Below, piece after piece: positions 1 through 9,780 of a DNA stretch of 64,000 nucleotides. The notes beneath the pieces were generated by a model. That model had not been told where the DNA came from. It did not search any database and was given only the letters and a program-made list of their open reading frames with translations. The stretch comes from Methylobacterium sp. Leaf117 (GTDB lineage Bacteria > Pseudomonadota > Alphaproteobacteria > Rhizobiales > Beijerinckiaceae): positions 437,096 to 501,095 of the forward strand of contig NZ_LMNL01000012.1 of the NCBI RefSeq assembly GCF_001422985.1, written 5' to 3'. Each line of letters starts with the position of its first letter. Position 1 is the stretch's first letter. The position numbers and the translations under genes are program-made.

Positions 1-2
1 AC

Positions 3-293
3 CGACTTTACGGCGTCCTTGATCGGCGCCTTGCGGACCGCTCCTTCGTCACCGGGGCGGATTACACCATCGCCGACATGGCATGTTATCCGTGGATCGT
101 ACCGCACGAGAAACAGAGGCAGTCCCTGGAAGATTTCCCGAATCTCAAGCGCTGGTTCCATGCCATCGCCGAGCGGCCGGCAACCAAGACTGCCTACGCT
201 CGGGCCCCGGAGATCAATCCTGACTTCGGTAAAGCGCTGAGTGAGGATGCCAAGAAGGTCATGTTCGGCCAGACGGCGGCGACGCGAGGATAA
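3..293 (+). CDS. Glutathione S-transferase, C-terminal part (5' end outside window)
   Basis: The frame is open from the left edge and ends at TAA 291-293, leaving about 96 C-terminal residues. They carry the all-alpha GST C-terminal domain: an F-V-T-G-A-D-Y-T-I-A-D-M segment, which is the N-capping box/hydrophobic staple of GSTs, then A-C-Y-P-W and N-L-K-R-W. This pattern is typical of the YghU/YfcG (Nu-class, disulfide-bond oxidoreductase) branch, which acts on glutathione disulfides in the cytosol. The N-terminal thioredoxin-like half with the glutathione site is not in the window, so the exact subfamily is an inference. A convergent metallo-beta-lactamase-like gene follows after 6 bases. 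Confidence 0.85.
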   Translation, partial: RLYGVLDRRLADRSFVTGADYTIADMACYPWIVPHEKQRQSLEDFPNLKRWFHAIAERPATKTAYARAPEINPDFGKALSEDAKKVMFGQTAATRG

Positions 294-299
294 GAGGCG

Positions 300-1256
300 T
301 CAACGCTTGAGGCTGTCGAGCGGCACGGGGGCGGCATGCGGACGCGTTGCCAACATACCGTCCAGAAGAGCCAGGACCTCGGCCCGGCCGCAATTCGCAG
401 TCGGTTCGAAAGGTGTCCAGGTCTGGGTGAAGTCAAGTTGCGCAAAAACGTCCCGATAGCGTCGTAACTCTTTCGTGGTCAGTGGCACTCCGCGTACGAA
501 AGCCTTGTGCGCGGAAATGGTGAGTGCCTTGCGAAGATCTTGCGGATCGAGTTCGAACTTCAGCGCGTCGCCGCAGAACACGATTTTTCGTGCTCGATCG
601 AAGAGGATCGCATGGCCGTCGAAATGGCCGGCGGTCCGGTGCAGTTCTAGGCCGGGGAGGGGCTCCAGGAAATCATCGTAGGGCCAGGAGACCTGCAGGG
701 CGGCACTCCAGACGAAATCCGAAGCAGGCAGGCAGAGTTCGGGATCAAAGCGATCCTGTAATTGCACAAGCGCCCCGTACGCATGCGGATGGGATGAGGA
801 CAACACCTGCATTCCTCCGAGGGCAGCGATGTGCTGGAGTGCCGCCTCGCTGAAGACCGGACAGGCCTCGAATCCCATGTTCCCGGTTGGCGTTTGGATC
901 AGGTAGGCGCTGGGACCGATCCCGGAGACGGGATCATTCCAAAAGCGCCAGATCCCAGCCTCGAGTTCTTCCCAGTGACAAGGGAATCGGTCCTGGGCCT
1001 CGCGTTCACTCCAGAACTGCCAGCCTTTCTGTGGCACCACGTGGCGCGCGTCGAGGCACATCGGGCAAGCCGGTGGCTTCTCGAAGTGGCGCTGCCAAAA
1101 TCCACAATTGTCGCAGGTGTAAGCTGGCAGATCGAGGGCGCCGGCGAAGGGCAGATATCCGGGAGACACGGGACCGTCGCTCTCGTTGGCGGCAAAGGCC
1201 GCGGGTAGCCTCAGGCTGAGGCATCGGCATATAGGCCAAAGTCGGACCGTGGCCAT
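300..1256 (-). CDS. Zinc-ribbon metallo-beta-lactamase-fold protein
   Basis: 318 residues if the ATG at 1256 is used; the first ~30 residues look unlike the rest and a downstream start is possible. Residues 48-67 form a rubredoxin-like zinc ribbon (C48-x2-C51, C64-x2-C67). The rest follows the metallo-beta-lactamase order: a P-T-G-N strand near 123, S-S-H-P-H-A-Y-G at 154-161 in place of HxHxDH, G-H-F-D-G-H at 210-215, C-G-D near 228-230 and a late His near 250. The hydrolase substrate cannot be deduced. The canonical first metal motif is modified, so catalysis with two metals is uncertain. The gene is divergent from the glycosyltransferase gene, with only 32 bases between starts. Confidence 0.7.
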   Translation of the reverse strand: MATVRLWPICRCLSLRLPAAFAANESDGPVSPGYLPFAGALDLPAYTCDNCGFWQRHFEKPPACPMCLDARHVVPQKGWQFWSEREAQDRFPCHWEELEAGIWRFWNDPVSGIGPSAYLIQTPTGNMGFEACPVFSEAALQHIAALGGMQVLSSSHPHAYGALVQLQDRFDPELCLPASDFVWSAALQVSWPYDDFLEPLPGLELHRTAGHFDGHAILFDRARKIVFCGDALKFELDPQDLRKALTISAHKAFVRGVPLTTKELRRYRDVFAQLDFTQTWTPFEPTANCGRAEVLALLDGMLATRPHAAPVPLDSLKR

Positions 1257-1288
1257 ACGGCCGTCCGCCTGAACTCGACCGGAGGATC

Positions 1289-2623
1289 ATGCCTGTTCCC
1301 AATTTGCAGCTCGCGCATCGACCCGTTCCGAGCCTTGCCTTCGACCTGACGCGCCTGATCACGCGTCTGCGGCACGCGAGCCCGAGCGGGATCGACCGGG
1401 TGGATCTGGCCTATGCACGCCATTTTTTGGGGCAGGCCGGTGAACGCTTCGGGTTGGTCTCGACCGTTCTCGGACCGAAGGTCCTCAACAGGGAGGATGC
1501 GATCCGCATCGTCGATGCGGTGACAGAGGGCTGGGTCGAGGATCTCAATGCGTTGCAGGACCCGATCTATCGCCGATTGGCTTCCGAGCTGAGTGACAGC
1601 CCGACGGAAATTGGTACGAAGCAGACGGCGCGCAGGCAGAGCAGCACGACACGGCGCCGCATCCAGGCTGAAACGGCAGCGACCGTGTTGCCCGCTTGCG
1701 GACCCGACATACTGCCCCAGGGCACGATCTATCTGCACACCTCGCACCTGCGCCTCGACAAGCCCGAGCGTTTCGACTGGCTCTACGACCGCCGCGATAT
1801 CCGTGCGGTCTTCTTCGTCCACGACCTGATCCCGATCGACTACCCGGAATACGGTCGGCCGGGGGAAGCGGAGCGGCACCGGATCCGGATGGACACCATC
1901 GCGCGCCACGCCTCGCATGTGCTGGTCAATTCGCGGGATGTCGGTGACCGCTTCTCCCGATACTGTGAGGCACGTGGCTTACCAAAACGGTCCGTCACGA
2001 TGGCCCTGCTCGGCGTTGAGCCAGTGTTCCAGCCCCTCGGAGAGGGGACCTACGGAATTCCCCATCGACCGACTTTCGTCGTCTGCGGCACGATCGAGCC
2101 GCGTAAGAATCATCTCTTGCTGCTGCATCTTTGGCGCGACCTTCACGAACGCCACGGCGCGAACACGCCACGCTTGGTGCTCGTCGGCCGACGGGGTTGG
2201 GAAGCAGAGAACATCATCGACATGCTGGAGCGCTGTCCCGCGATGGCGATGCGCGTCACCGAAGTGAGTGGCCTGTCGACCCACGGTCTCGCGGCACTCC
2301 TGCGCTCTTGCACGGCGCTGCTGATGCCGTCCTTCGCCGAGGGGTATGGGCTTCCCATCGTGGAGGCGGCAGCCAGTGGACTTCCCGTGGTCGCGTCGAA
2401 CCTTGCGGTGCATCGCGAGATCGGCGGCGAATTTGCACACTTCCTGGATCCCCTCGATGGTCTCGGCTGGAGACAAACCGTGGAGAACCTCGCGCAGCCG
2501 AATTCGGCAATGCGTCGTACCTTGGTCGAACGGATGGCGGGCCGGTCTCTGCCCACCTGGACAAATCACTTCGCAACGGTCGAGGATGTGTTGGCGCGGG
2601 TCGTTTGCGGTCCTGACGTCTGA
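1289..2623 (+). CDS. Glycosyltransferase family 1/GT4
   Basis: 444 residues with a GT-B fold. The C-terminal half has the GT4 nucleotide-sugar site: G-T-I-E-P-R-K-N near residue 267 and the E-x7-E-type motif E-G-Y-G-L-P-I-V-E-A near 350. A strong Shine-Dalgarno GGAGG (1281-1285) lies 3 bases from the ATG, supporting this start. It should transfer a sugar from a nucleotide donor to a polysaccharide or lipid acceptor. No other polysaccharide gene lies next to it, so the acceptor is unknown. It belongs to the lower-GC block left of the tRNA-Pro gene, so horizontal acquisition is possible. Confidence 0.85.
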   Translation: MPVPNLQLAHRPVPSLAFDLTRLITRLRHASPSGIDRVDLAYARHFLGQAGERFGLVSTVLGPKVLNREDAIRIVDAVTEGWVEDLNALQDPIYRRLASELSDSPTEIGTKQTARRQSSTTRRRIQAETAATVLPACGPDILPQGTIYLHTSHLRLDKPERFDWLYDRRDIRAVFFVHDLIPIDYPEYGRPGEAERHRIRMDTIARHASHVLVNSRDVGDRFSRYCEARGLPKRSVTMALLGVEPVFQPLGEGTYGIPHRPTFVVCGTIEPRKNHLLLLHLWRDLHERHGANTPRLVLVGRRGWEAENIIDMLERCPAMAMRVTEVSGLSTHGLAALLRSCTALLMPSFAEGYGLPIVEAAASGLPVVASNLAVHREIGGEFAHFLDPLDGLGWRQTVENLAQPNSAMRRTLVERMAGRSLPTWTNHFATVEDVLARVVCGPDV

Positions 2624-2687
2624 CGAATAAGAACAGGCGTCACCCGGGGTCGCCGGCACTGGCAGGCATCAGACAGGGACCGAACGG

Positions 2688-3011
2688 ATGAAGGTTGTCG
2701 GCTTGGACCGGGATACGATCAAGGCCGGCTTAGCCGACCGATCGCTCCTGTTGATCGATGTACGGGAACAACACGAGTTCGATCAGGGACATATCCCTGG
2801 ATCGATCACGCATCCCCTCTCGACTTTCGACGCCGCAGAAATCGCTGACTTGGTCGTACGCGACGGCCGGCGTCCGGTTTTTTCCTGCATGTCGGGCGTG
2901 CGCTCCGTCCACGCTCTGTCCGCGGCGCAGCAAGCCGGTCTGTCCATCGAGGAACATTATGCCGGCGGTTTCAAGGATTGGGCCAGCTCAGGCGAGCCAA
3001 TCGAGATCTGA
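2688..3011 (+). CDS. Single-domain rhodanese (sulfurtransferase)
   Basis: 107 residues, the usual size of a one-domain GlpE/PspE-type rhodanese. The domain starts with L-L-I-D-V-R-E near residue 20, then G-H-I-P-G-S at 34-39, and ends with G-G-F-K-D-W. The active-site loop C67-M-S-G-V-R-S is intact with its catalytic cysteine. There is no signal peptide, so it is cytoplasmic. It should carry a persulfide and pass sulfur to cyanide, thiols or a partner protein; the physiological acceptor is unknown. The next gene is an efflux adaptor on the same strand 122 bases away, with no obvious functional link. Confidence 0.9.
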   Translation: MKVVGLDRDTIKAGLADRSLLLIDVREQHEFDQGHIPGSITHPLSTFDAAEIADLVVRDGRRPVFSCMSGVRSVHALSAAQQAGLSIEEHYAGGFKDWASSGEPIEI

Positions 3012-3133
3012 TCAGAATCAGTTCGAGCCGAAAGATCGTCCAGCCGAACATCTGCATTCCGCTGATCATGTGTGGCAGCGCACGACATGCCACGCGCCGT
3101 ACCTCTAGCTGGCGCATCGTAGGGAATAACCAT

Positions 3134-4276
3134 ATGCGCATGCGCTCGCTCTTCCGACTTCTTCCGCTCCTCGGCCTCGTCGCGACCACCGGCGCCGGAC
3201 CAGCCCTGGCACAGGCGCCGGGAGGGCCGCCGCCGAAGGTCACCACCGCCAAGCCGGTCGTGCGTGAGATCGTCGAGACCGACACCTATACAGGCCGCTT
3301 CGACCCGGTGGACATCGTCGATGTCCGTGCCCGGGTCACTGGTTACCTCGATAAGGTGAATTTCACGGACGGTGCCACGGTCAAGAAGGGCGACCTGCTC
3401 TTCGTCATCGACCGTCGCCCCTACAAGGCTGCGCTGGATCAGGCGCAGGCTGCACTCGTCTCGGCGAAAGCGCGCCTGAATTTCTCGCAGACCGACCTCG
3501 ACCGTGCGCAGACCCTGAGCAAATCCGGCAACATCTCTGAACAGGTCACCGATCAGCGCCGTCAGGCCTCGCAGACCGCGCAGGCCGATGTCGACAGCGC
3601 CGATGCGCAGTTGCGCCAAGCCCAGCTCAACTACGACTTCACCGAGGTGAAGGCACCGATCTCGGGCCGCATCAGCCGGCGCCTGGTCACCGAAGGCAAT
3701 ATCGTCATCACTGATCAGACCCAGCTGACGACGATTGTCTCCCTCGATCCGATCTATTTTGGCTTCACGGTCGATGAGCGCTCGTTCCTGAAATATCAGG
3801 GTAGCCTCGGTATCGGCATGGGCCAGACGCAGAAGGGCAAGGGCGTACCGATCCTTGTGGCGCTGACGGGCGATGAGAAGCCGACTCGCAAGGGCACGCT
3901 CGACTTCGTGGACAACCGCGTGGACAATGCCACAGGCACGGTACTGCTGCGCGCTACGGTCGAGAACCCGGACGGCTTCATCAAGCCGGGTCTTTTCGGC
4001 GTGGTCTCCCTGCCGGCAACGAAGCCCTATCAGGGCATCTTGCTGCCCGACGAGGCAGTTTCAGCCAACCAGGATAAGCGCATCGTCTATGTGGTTGCCG
4101 ATGACGGCACGGTATCGCTGCGCGAGGTCAAGCTCGGTCCGAAAGTCGATGGCTACCGAGTCATCCGCGACGGCCTCAAGGGCGACGAGAACGTGGTGGT
4201 AAACGGCGTGAGCCGCGTTCGTCCTGGCGCGAAAGTCACGGCTGAAGCGTCAACTCTGCCGCCGAGCAAGACCTGA
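3134..4276 (+). CDS. RND efflux periplasmic adaptor (membrane fusion protein)
   Basis: 380 residues from ATG 3134, chosen because AGGGA at 3121-3125 is well spaced and a signal peptide follows directly (basic start, hydrophobic core, cleavage near A-L-A/Q-A). After it come a lipoyl-like half (V-R-A-R-V-T-G-Y-L), a coiled-coil hairpin rich in Ala/Gln (Q-A-Q-A-A-L, near residues 105-175), the second lipoyl half (V-K-A-P-I-S-G-R-I) and beta-barrel segments. This is the AcrA/MexA family, bridging an inner-membrane pump to an outer-membrane channel. The pump gene follows 125 bases downstream; no channel gene or regulator is adjacent. Confidence 0.92.
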   Translation: MRMRSLFRLLPLLGLVATTGAGPALAQAPGGPPPKVTTAKPVVREIVETDTYTGRFDPVDIVDVRARVTGYLDKVNFTDGATVKKGDLLFVIDRRPYKAALDQAQAALVSAKARLNFSQTDLDRAQTLSKSGNISEQVTDQRRQASQTAQADVDSADAQLRQAQLNYDFTEVKAPISGRISRRLVTEGNIVITDQTQLTTIVSLDPIYFGFTVDERSFLKYQGSLGIGMGQTQKGKGVPILVALTGDEKPTRKGTLDFVDNRVDNATGTVLLRATVENPDGFIKPGLFGVVSLPATKPYQGILLPDEAVSANQDKRIVYVVADDGTVSLREVKLGPKVDGYRVIRDGLKGDENVVVNGVSRVRPGAKVTAEASTLPPSKT

Positions 4277-4297
4277 TACGCATCCCAATGCGATAGG

Positions 4298-4319
4298 CCC
4301 CGGCCGTCCGCGGCCGGGG
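4298..4319 (+). terminator. Intercistronic hairpin between adaptor and pump genes
   Basis: A perfect 9-bp stem (CCCCGGCCG / CGGCCGGGG) with a 4-base loop and no T-run after it. It sits 22 bases past the adaptor stop and may be a weak terminator or an mRNA-stabilising structure that raises adaptor over pump expression. The role is inferred. Confidence 0.4.
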
Positions 4320-4401
4320 AGCGGCCAACAGACCGCGGACGAAGAAACGGTGCCGCCTCGGACCCGCGCGTGCGGTCCGCTTGCGGCGAGAGGTTCAAGC
4401 G

Positions 4402-7400
4402 ATGCGTTTTGCCCACTTCTTCGTCGATCGGCCGATCTTCGCGTCGGTCACGTCGATCGTCTTCCTGATCCTCGGTTACGTCGCCTACCTGGCCCTGCCG
4501 GTGGCGCAGTATCCAGAGATCGTGCCGCCGACGGTGACGGTTCGCGCGAGCTTCCCGGGCGCAAATGCCGAGACGGTTGCGGCGACCATCGCGACGCCGA
4601 TCGAGCAGGAGGTCAACGGCGTCGACAACATGCTCTACATGACGTCGCTGTCGACCAATGACGGCAACATGCTGCTGACGGTGACCTTCAAGGTCGGCAC
4701 CAACCTCGATATCGCCAACGTCCTCGTCCAGAATCGGCTCTCCGTCGCTCAGCCGCGTCTGCCGCCAGACGTACGCAACCTCGGCGTCACCGTGCGCAAG
4801 GCGTCGCCCGACCTGATGCTGGTGGTGCACCTGCTGTCACCGAAAAAGACCTACGACCAGAACTACCTTGCCAACTACATCTACCTGAACATTCGCGACG
4901 AACTCCTTCGCCTCGATGGCGTCGGCGACATCACGATCTTCGGCGGCAACGAGTACGCCGAGCGCGTCTGGCTCGACCCGAACAAGCTCGCCGCCTACGG
5001 CCTGACCACCTCGGACGTCATCACATCCTTGTCCGAGCAGAACGTGCAGGTGGCGGCTGGCGCCCTGAACTCGCCTCCGGCCGCCACGGGCCAGGCCTTT
5101 CAGCTTATCGTGCAGTCTCAGGGCCGCTTCCAGAGCCCTGAGGAATTCGCCGACGTCATCGTCAAGGCCTCCGATGGTCGACTCGTTCGCGTGAAGGATG
5201 TGGCGCGCGTCGAGATGGGCCAGAAGGACTACACGACCAACTCGTTCCTGAACGACACGCCCGCCATCGGCATCGGTGCTTTCCAGCGCCCCGGGACCAA
5301 CGCGTTGGATGCAGCGGCATCCGTGCGCAAGGTGATGGACAGCCTCAAGAAGAACTTCCCACCGGATATCGAGTACCGCATCGCGTACAATCCGACCGAG
5401 TTCATCGAAGAGTCGATCCACGAGGTCTACAAGACGCTCTTCGAGGCTGTAGGGCTCGTGGTCATCGTGGTGCTGGTGTTCCTCCAGAGCTGGCGCACGG
5501 CGCTGATCCCCGTCATCGCCATTCCGGTCTCACTGGTCGGCACCTTCGCCGCCATGTCGGCCTTCGGGTTCTCGCTGAACAATCTGACCCTGTTCGGCCT
5601 CGTGCTTGCCATCGGCATCGTCGTCGACGACGCGATCGTGGTGGTGGAGAACGTTGAGCGCAACATGGCGGAAGGCTTGTCGCCTGGCGACGCCGCCCAC
5701 AAGACGATGGATGAGGTCGGCGGCGCGGTCATCGCCATCGCGCTCGTGCTGTCGGCGGTGTTCATTCCCACCGCCTTCATCCCCGGTATTACCGGCCAGT
5801 TCTACAAGCAGTTCGCGCTGACGATCGCAGCGTCGACCATCATCTCGATGTTCAACTCGCTGACGCTCTCGCCCGCGTTGTGTAAGCTTCTGCTGAAGCC
5901 CCACCACGAGCACGCGAAGCCGAAGTTCTTCCTCTTCCGCTTCGTCGCCTGGCTGGCGGACATGTTCAACAAAGGCTTCGACTGGCTTTCCAACACCTAT
6001 GGCCGGATCATCTACGGTCTGACGAATTACGCGATCGGGTTGATCGCCATGATGATCGTCTATGCAGGGGTCATCGCCGCGACCCTGCATCTCGTCCAGA
6101 CCACGCCCACTGGCTTCATTCCCGACCAGGACCAGGGTTACCTCATCGGCGTGGTGCAGTTGCCCTCGGGCGCCTCCCTCGACCGTACCACCGCTGTGGT
6201 GAACCGGGCGGCGGCGGCGGCACGCAAGATCGAAGGCGTGACCAACACCGTCATCATCGCGGGCTTCGATGGCGCGACCTTCACCAACACGACGAACTCG
6301 GGCGTGATGTTTATCACCCTGGCGGGCGCCAAGGAGCGCGCGACGCAAGGACGGAGCGCGGCGGTGATCACCAACGAGGTGATCAAGGCCACCGCCGACA
6401 TCCAGGAGGCCCGCGTCATCGTCATCCCGCCTCCGCCGGTACGCGGTCTCGGTCAGGGCGGCGGCTTCAAGATGCAGATCGAGAGCCGACAGAGTTCGGC
6501 CATCGGTCCGTTGCTCGGCGCCGTCGGCGAAGTCCTCGGCAAAGCAAACCAGAGCAACGACGTCCAGCGGGTGTTCACCACCTTCGGCAATGATACTCCG
6601 CAGCTCTATCTCGATATCGATCGCACCGTGGCGCGAATGCTCAACGTGCCGCTGTCCAACGTCTTCTCGACCGTGCAGACGGCATTGGGAGGCGCCTACG
6701 TCAACGACTTCAATACGCTGGGCCGCATCTATCAGGTTCGCGTTCAGGGCGATGCGCAGTTCCGCGTCTCGAAGCAGGACATCGAGCAGCTGAAGGTCCG
6801 CTCCTCCACCGGCGCCCTGGTGCCCATGGGGACGCTGGCCACGATCCGGGAGATCACGGGTCCGCAGATCGTCCAGCGCTTCAATCTGTACTACTCGGTC
6901 CCGGTCCAGGGGACGGCCAAGCCCGGCATCTCGACCGGTCAGGCCCTCGACGCCATGGAGGCCATCGCCAAGGACACGCTGCCCGATGGCTACTCCTATG
7001 ACTGGACCGAAATCGCCTATCAGCAGAAAGCCGCAGGCAACACGGCGATCTATGTCTTCGCCCTCGGTGTTCTCCTGGTGTTCCTGGTACTCGCGGCACA
7101 GTATGAATCCTGGGCGTTGCCTCTCGCGATCTTGCTGGTGGTACCCACAGGCGTGCTCGCAGCTTTGTTCGGGGTGCAGTTGCGGGGGCAGGACAACAAC
7201 ATCCTCACCCAGATCGGTCTGATCGTGCTGATCGGTCTGGCCGCCAAGAACGCCATCCTGATCGTGGAGTTCGCGCACCAACTCGAGGAAACCGAGCGCA
7301 AGGGTCCGGTGGCTGCCGCGGTGGAAGCTTGCCGCCTGCGCCTGCGCCCGATCCTGATGACCGCCTTCGCCTTCATCCTCGGCACGGTGCCGCTGGTGAT

Positions 7401-7614
7401 CGCCACGGGCCCGGGCGCCGAGATGCGTCAGGCGCTCGGAACCGCCGTGTGCTTCGGCATGATCGGCGCCACGGTGTTCGGCCTCTTCCTGACCCCGGTC
7501 TTCTACGTGGTGATCCGTAAGCTCCTGATCTGGATCGCGAAAAAGCGCGGGAAGGATCCGCACAACACCACGCCGGACAAGCACGATCCGCACACGGCGC
7601 CCTCCCACGCCTGA
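4402..7614 (+). CDS. RND multidrug efflux pump, AcrB/MexB (HAE-1) type
   Basis: 1070 residues, about the family length. The N-terminus M-R-F-A-H-F-F-V-D-R-P-I-F-A is the classic start of this family; ATG 4402 has GAGAGG 8 bases upstream, so an in-frame TTG at 4381 is less likely. TM4 carries the proton-relay aspartates in G-I-V-V-D-D-A-I (D409, D410). Two large periplasmic loops and twelve TM helices are laid out as usual, with P-T-G-F-I-P-D-Q-D-Q-G after TM7. The protein should export hydrophobic compounds using the proton gradient, with the adaptor encoded upstream. Its codons are noticeably lower in GC than those of genes right of the tRNA. Confidence 0.95.
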   Translation: MRFAHFFVDRPIFASVTSIVFLILGYVAYLALPVAQYPEIVPPTVTVRASFPGANAETVAATIATPIEQEVNGVDNMLYMTSLSTNDGNMLLTVTFKVGTNLDIANVLVQNRLSVAQPRLPPDVRNLGVTVRKASPDLMLVVHLLSPKKTYDQNYLANYIYLNIRDELLRLDGVGDITIFGGNEYAERVWLDPNKLAAYGLTTSDVITSLSEQNVQVAAGALNSPPAATGQAFQLIVQSQGRFQSPEEFADVIVKASDGRLVRVKDVARVEMGQKDYTTNSFLNDTPAIGIGAFQRPGTNALDAAASVRKVMDSLKKNFPPDIEYRIAYNPTEFIEESIHEVYKTLFEAVGLVVIVVLVFLQSWRTALIPVIAIPVSLVGTFAAMSAFGFSLNNLTLFGLVLAIGIVVDDAIVVVENVERNMAEGLSPGDAAHKTMDEVGGAVIAIALVLSAVFIPTAFIPGITGQFYKQFALTIAASTIISMFNSLTLSPALCKLLLKPHHEHAKPKFFLFRFVAWLADMFNKGFDWLSNTYGRIIYGLTNYAIGLIAMMIVYAGVIAATLHLVQTTPTGFIPDQDQGYLIGVVQLPSGASLDRTTAVVNRAAAAARKIEGVTNTVIIAGFDGATFTNTTNSGVMFITLAGAKERATQGRSAAVITNEVIKATADIQEARVIVIPPPPVRGLGQGGGFKMQIESRQSSAIGPLLGAVGEVLGKANQSNDVQRVFTTFGNDTPQLYLDIDRTVARMLNVPLSNVFSTVQTALGGAYVNDFNTLGRIYQVRVQGDAQFRVSKQDIEQLKVRSSTGALVPMGTLATIREITGPQIVQRFNLYYSVPVQGTAKPGISTGQALDAMEAIAKDTLPDGYSYDWTEIAYQQKAAGNTAIYVFALGVLLVFLVLAAQYESWALPLAILLVVPTGVLAALFGVQLRGQDNNILTQIGLIVLIGLAAKNAILIVEFAHQLEETERKGPVAAAVEACRLRLRPILMTAFAFILGTVPLVIATGPGAEMRQALGTAVCFGMIGATVFGLFLTPVFYVVIRKLLIWIAKKRGKDPHNTTPDKHDPHTAPSHA

Positions 7615-7625
7615 TACGACCCGAC

Positions 7626-7654
7626 AGCCCGGACGCGGATACCGCGCCCGGGCT
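7626..7654 (+). terminator. Hairpin after the RND pump gene
   Basis: AGCCCGG pairs with CCGGGCT and the inner CGCGG with CCGCG, 12 bases past the pump stop. There is no strong T-tract, so intrinsic termination is likely but weak. Confidence 0.45.
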
Positions 7655-7717
7655 TCACGTTAGGGGTTGCGCCCCGCAGACCGGAAAGCTAAAGACCCCT
7701 CAGCCCGAAAGGGCCGT

Positions 7718-7795
7718 CGGAGCGTAGCGCAGCCCGGTTAGCGCACTAGTCTGGGGGACTAGGGGTCGGAGGTTCGAATCCTCTCGCTCCGACCA
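7718..7795 (+). tRNA. tRNA-Pro (anticodon GGG)
   Basis: A full cloverleaf: acceptor stem CGGAGCG (7718-7724) with CGCTCCG, discriminator A and encoded CCA (7793-7795). The anticodon stem CTAGT/ACTAG encloses loop CTGGGGG, with anticodon GGG at 7753-7755. The T-arm reads GGAGGTTCGAATCCTC. A GGG anticodon reads CCC/CCU proline codons. The gene stands alone at a visible composition change (lower GC to the left), and tRNA 3' ends are common integration sites, but no second copy of the 3' end was seen in the window. Confidence 0.96.
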
Positions 7796-8004
7796 TTTCC
7801 CCGCTCGGCGACGCCGCAGATTCTCCCCCCAAACCGGTCTCTCGTATACCAACACCGTTTCGTCGACGTCGCGAAACGCGGGGGTATGCGTTTCGTCGCG
7901 GTCACGAGGCGTGGTGGATGACAGATCCGCGCCCACTACAACCCTGGGGCGGAACCCCGGGGCGCGGCGTTGGGTTCGGCTCGGGTGAACCGGAGCCGAG
8001 CGCC

Positions 8005-9780
8005 ATGACGAGTGCCCCCACCAAGATCGTGACCGTCGCGGACCTGATCGTCGACACCCTCGACCAGGCCGGCATCCAGCGCATCTACGGCATCGTCGGC
8101 GACAGCCTGAACGCCCTGACCGAATCGCTGCGGGCGCGCGGGACCATCGATTGGGTCCATGTCCGGCACGAGGAGGTGGCGGCCTTCGCGGCGGGGGCGG
8201 ACAGCCAGCTCTCGGGCAAGCTCGCGGTCTGCGCCGGGTCGTGTGGACCGGGCCACGTCCACCTGATCAACGGCCTGTACGATTGCCACCGGACCCGCAC
8301 CCCGGTTCTGGCGATCGCGGCGCATGTCCCCACCGCCGAGATCGGCTCCGGGTATTTCCAGGAGACGCATCCGGGCGAGCTCTTTCGCGAGTGCAGCCAT
8401 TACTGCGAGATGGTGGGCGACGCCTCGCAACTGCCGCAGGTGCTGGAGAACGCCATGCGGGCGGCGATCGGGATGAGCGGCGTCGCCGTGGTGATCATCC
8501 CGGGCGACGTCGCGCTGATGGACGCGCCGACCCGCGGCGTCGCGCCCAATGCCGGGCTGATCCCGCCCCGGCCCATGGTGCGTCCGGCCGAGCCCGAGCT
8601 GAACGCCCTGGCCGACCTGCTGAACGGCTCGGAGCGGATCACCCTGCTGTGCGGGCGCGGCTGCGCCGGGGCCCATGCCGAGCTGCTCCAGCTGGCCGAG
8701 GCCCTGAAGAGCCCGATCGTCCACGCCCTCGGCGGCAAGGACGTGGTCGAGTACGACAACCCTTACGACGTCGGCATGACCGGGCTGATCGGCTTCGCCT
8801 CCGGCTACGCCGCGATGATGTCCTGCGACACCCTGCTGATGCTCGGGACCGACTTCCCCTACCGGCAGTTCTACCCGAAGGACACCCGCATCGCCCAGGT
8901 CGACATCCGCCCGGGCCAGCTCGGGCGACGGTGCAAGCTCGATCTCGGCCTCGTCGGCCATGTCGACGACACCCTGCGGGCGCTGCTGCCGAAGCTGACA
9001 CCGAAGACCGAGCGCAAGCATCTCGACGCCGCCCTGAAGCATTACGCCAAGGCGCGGGAAGATCTCGACGACCTCGCCACCGGCGCACCCGCCAAGGGCT
9101 GGTTCGGACGCAAGACCGGCCCTCAGCCGATCCACCCGCAATACCTGACCAAGCTCGTCAGCGAGGCGGCCGCCGACGATGCGGTGTTCACCGCCGATGT
9201 CGGCACCCCGACGATCTGGGCGGCGCGCTACCTCAAGATGAACGGCCGGCGCCGGCTCATCGGCTCCTGGGTCCACGGCTCGATGGCCAACGCGATGGCG
9301 CAGGGCATCGGCGCGCAATCGGCCTATCCCGACCGGCAGGTGGTGTCGCTCTCGGGCGACGGAGGCTTCGCGATGCTGATGGGCGACCTCCTGACCCTGC
9401 GCCAGCAAAAATTGCCGCTGAAGATCGTGGTCTACAACAACGGCACCCTCGGCTTCGTCGAGATGGAGATGAAGGCCGCCGGCTACCTCGAGACCGGCGT
9501 CACCCTGGACAACCCGGACTTCGCCGCCATGGCCCGCGGCGCCGGCCTCCACGCCGTCCGGGTCGAGGACCCGGCCGAGCTGGAGGCGGCCGTCCGCGAC
9601 GTCCTGGCCCATCCCGGCCCGGCCCTCCTCGACTGCGTCGTGGCCCGCCAGGAACTCTCGATGCCCCCCAAGATCGACGGCCAGCAGGTGAAGGGCTTCA
9701 GCCTCTACGTGCTCCGCGCCGTGATGAGTGGGCGCGGGGATTCGGTGCTGGATCTGGCGAAGACGAACCTGTGGCGGTGA
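8005..9780 (+). CDS. Thiamine diphosphate enzyme, PoxB/acetolactate-synthase-like
   Basis: 591 residues from ATG 8005 (GGAG 9 bases upstream); an in-frame ATG at 7918 would add 29 low-complexity residues. Three domains are seen: an N-terminal PYR domain with the catalytic Glu in R-H-E-E (54-57), a central FAD/Rossmann-type domain, and a C-terminal PP domain with the ThDP motif G-D-G-G-F (from residue 451) closing at Y-N-N about 26 residues later. This is the pyruvate dehydrogenase (quinone)/pyruvate oxidase branch of the ThDP family. Decarboxylation of pyruvate or another 2-oxoacid is expected; the exact substrate is not proven. It stands as a single gene. Confidence 0.85.
   Translation: MTSAPTKIVTVADLIVDTLDQAGIQRIYGIVGDSLNALTESLRARGTIDWVHVRHEEVAAFAAGADSQLSGKLAVCAGSCGPGHVHLINGLYDCHRTRTPVLAIAAHVPTAEIGSGYFQETHPGELFRECSHYCEMVGDASQLPQVLENAMRAAIGMSGVAVVIIPGDVALMDAPTRGVAPNAGLIPPRPMVRPAEPELNALADLLNGSERITLLCGRGCAGAHAELLQLAEALKSPIVHALGGKDVVEYDNPYDVGMTGLIGFASGYAAMMSCDTLLMLGTDFPYRQFYPKDTRIAQVDIRPGQLGRRCKLDLGLVGHVDDTLRALLPKLTPKTERKHLDAALKHYAKAREDLDDLATGAPAKGWFGRKTGPQPIHPQYLTKLVSEAAADDAVFTADVGTPTIWAARYLKMNGRRRLIGSWVHGSMANAMAQGIGAQSAYPDRQVVSLSGDGGFAMLMGDLLTLRQQKLPLKIVVYNNGTLGFVEMEMKAAGYLETGVTLDNPDFAAMARGAGLHAVRVEDPAELEAAVRDVLAHPGPALLDCVVARQELSMPPKIDGQQVKGFSLYVLRAVMSGRGDSVLDLAKTNLWR

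Noticed and set aside
7700..7936. Open frame on the minus strand across tRNA-Pro
   Set aside because: It reads S-N-L-R-P-L-V-P-Q, the well-known artefact of translating the antisense of a proline tRNA. No ribosome site and the tRNA is perfect.
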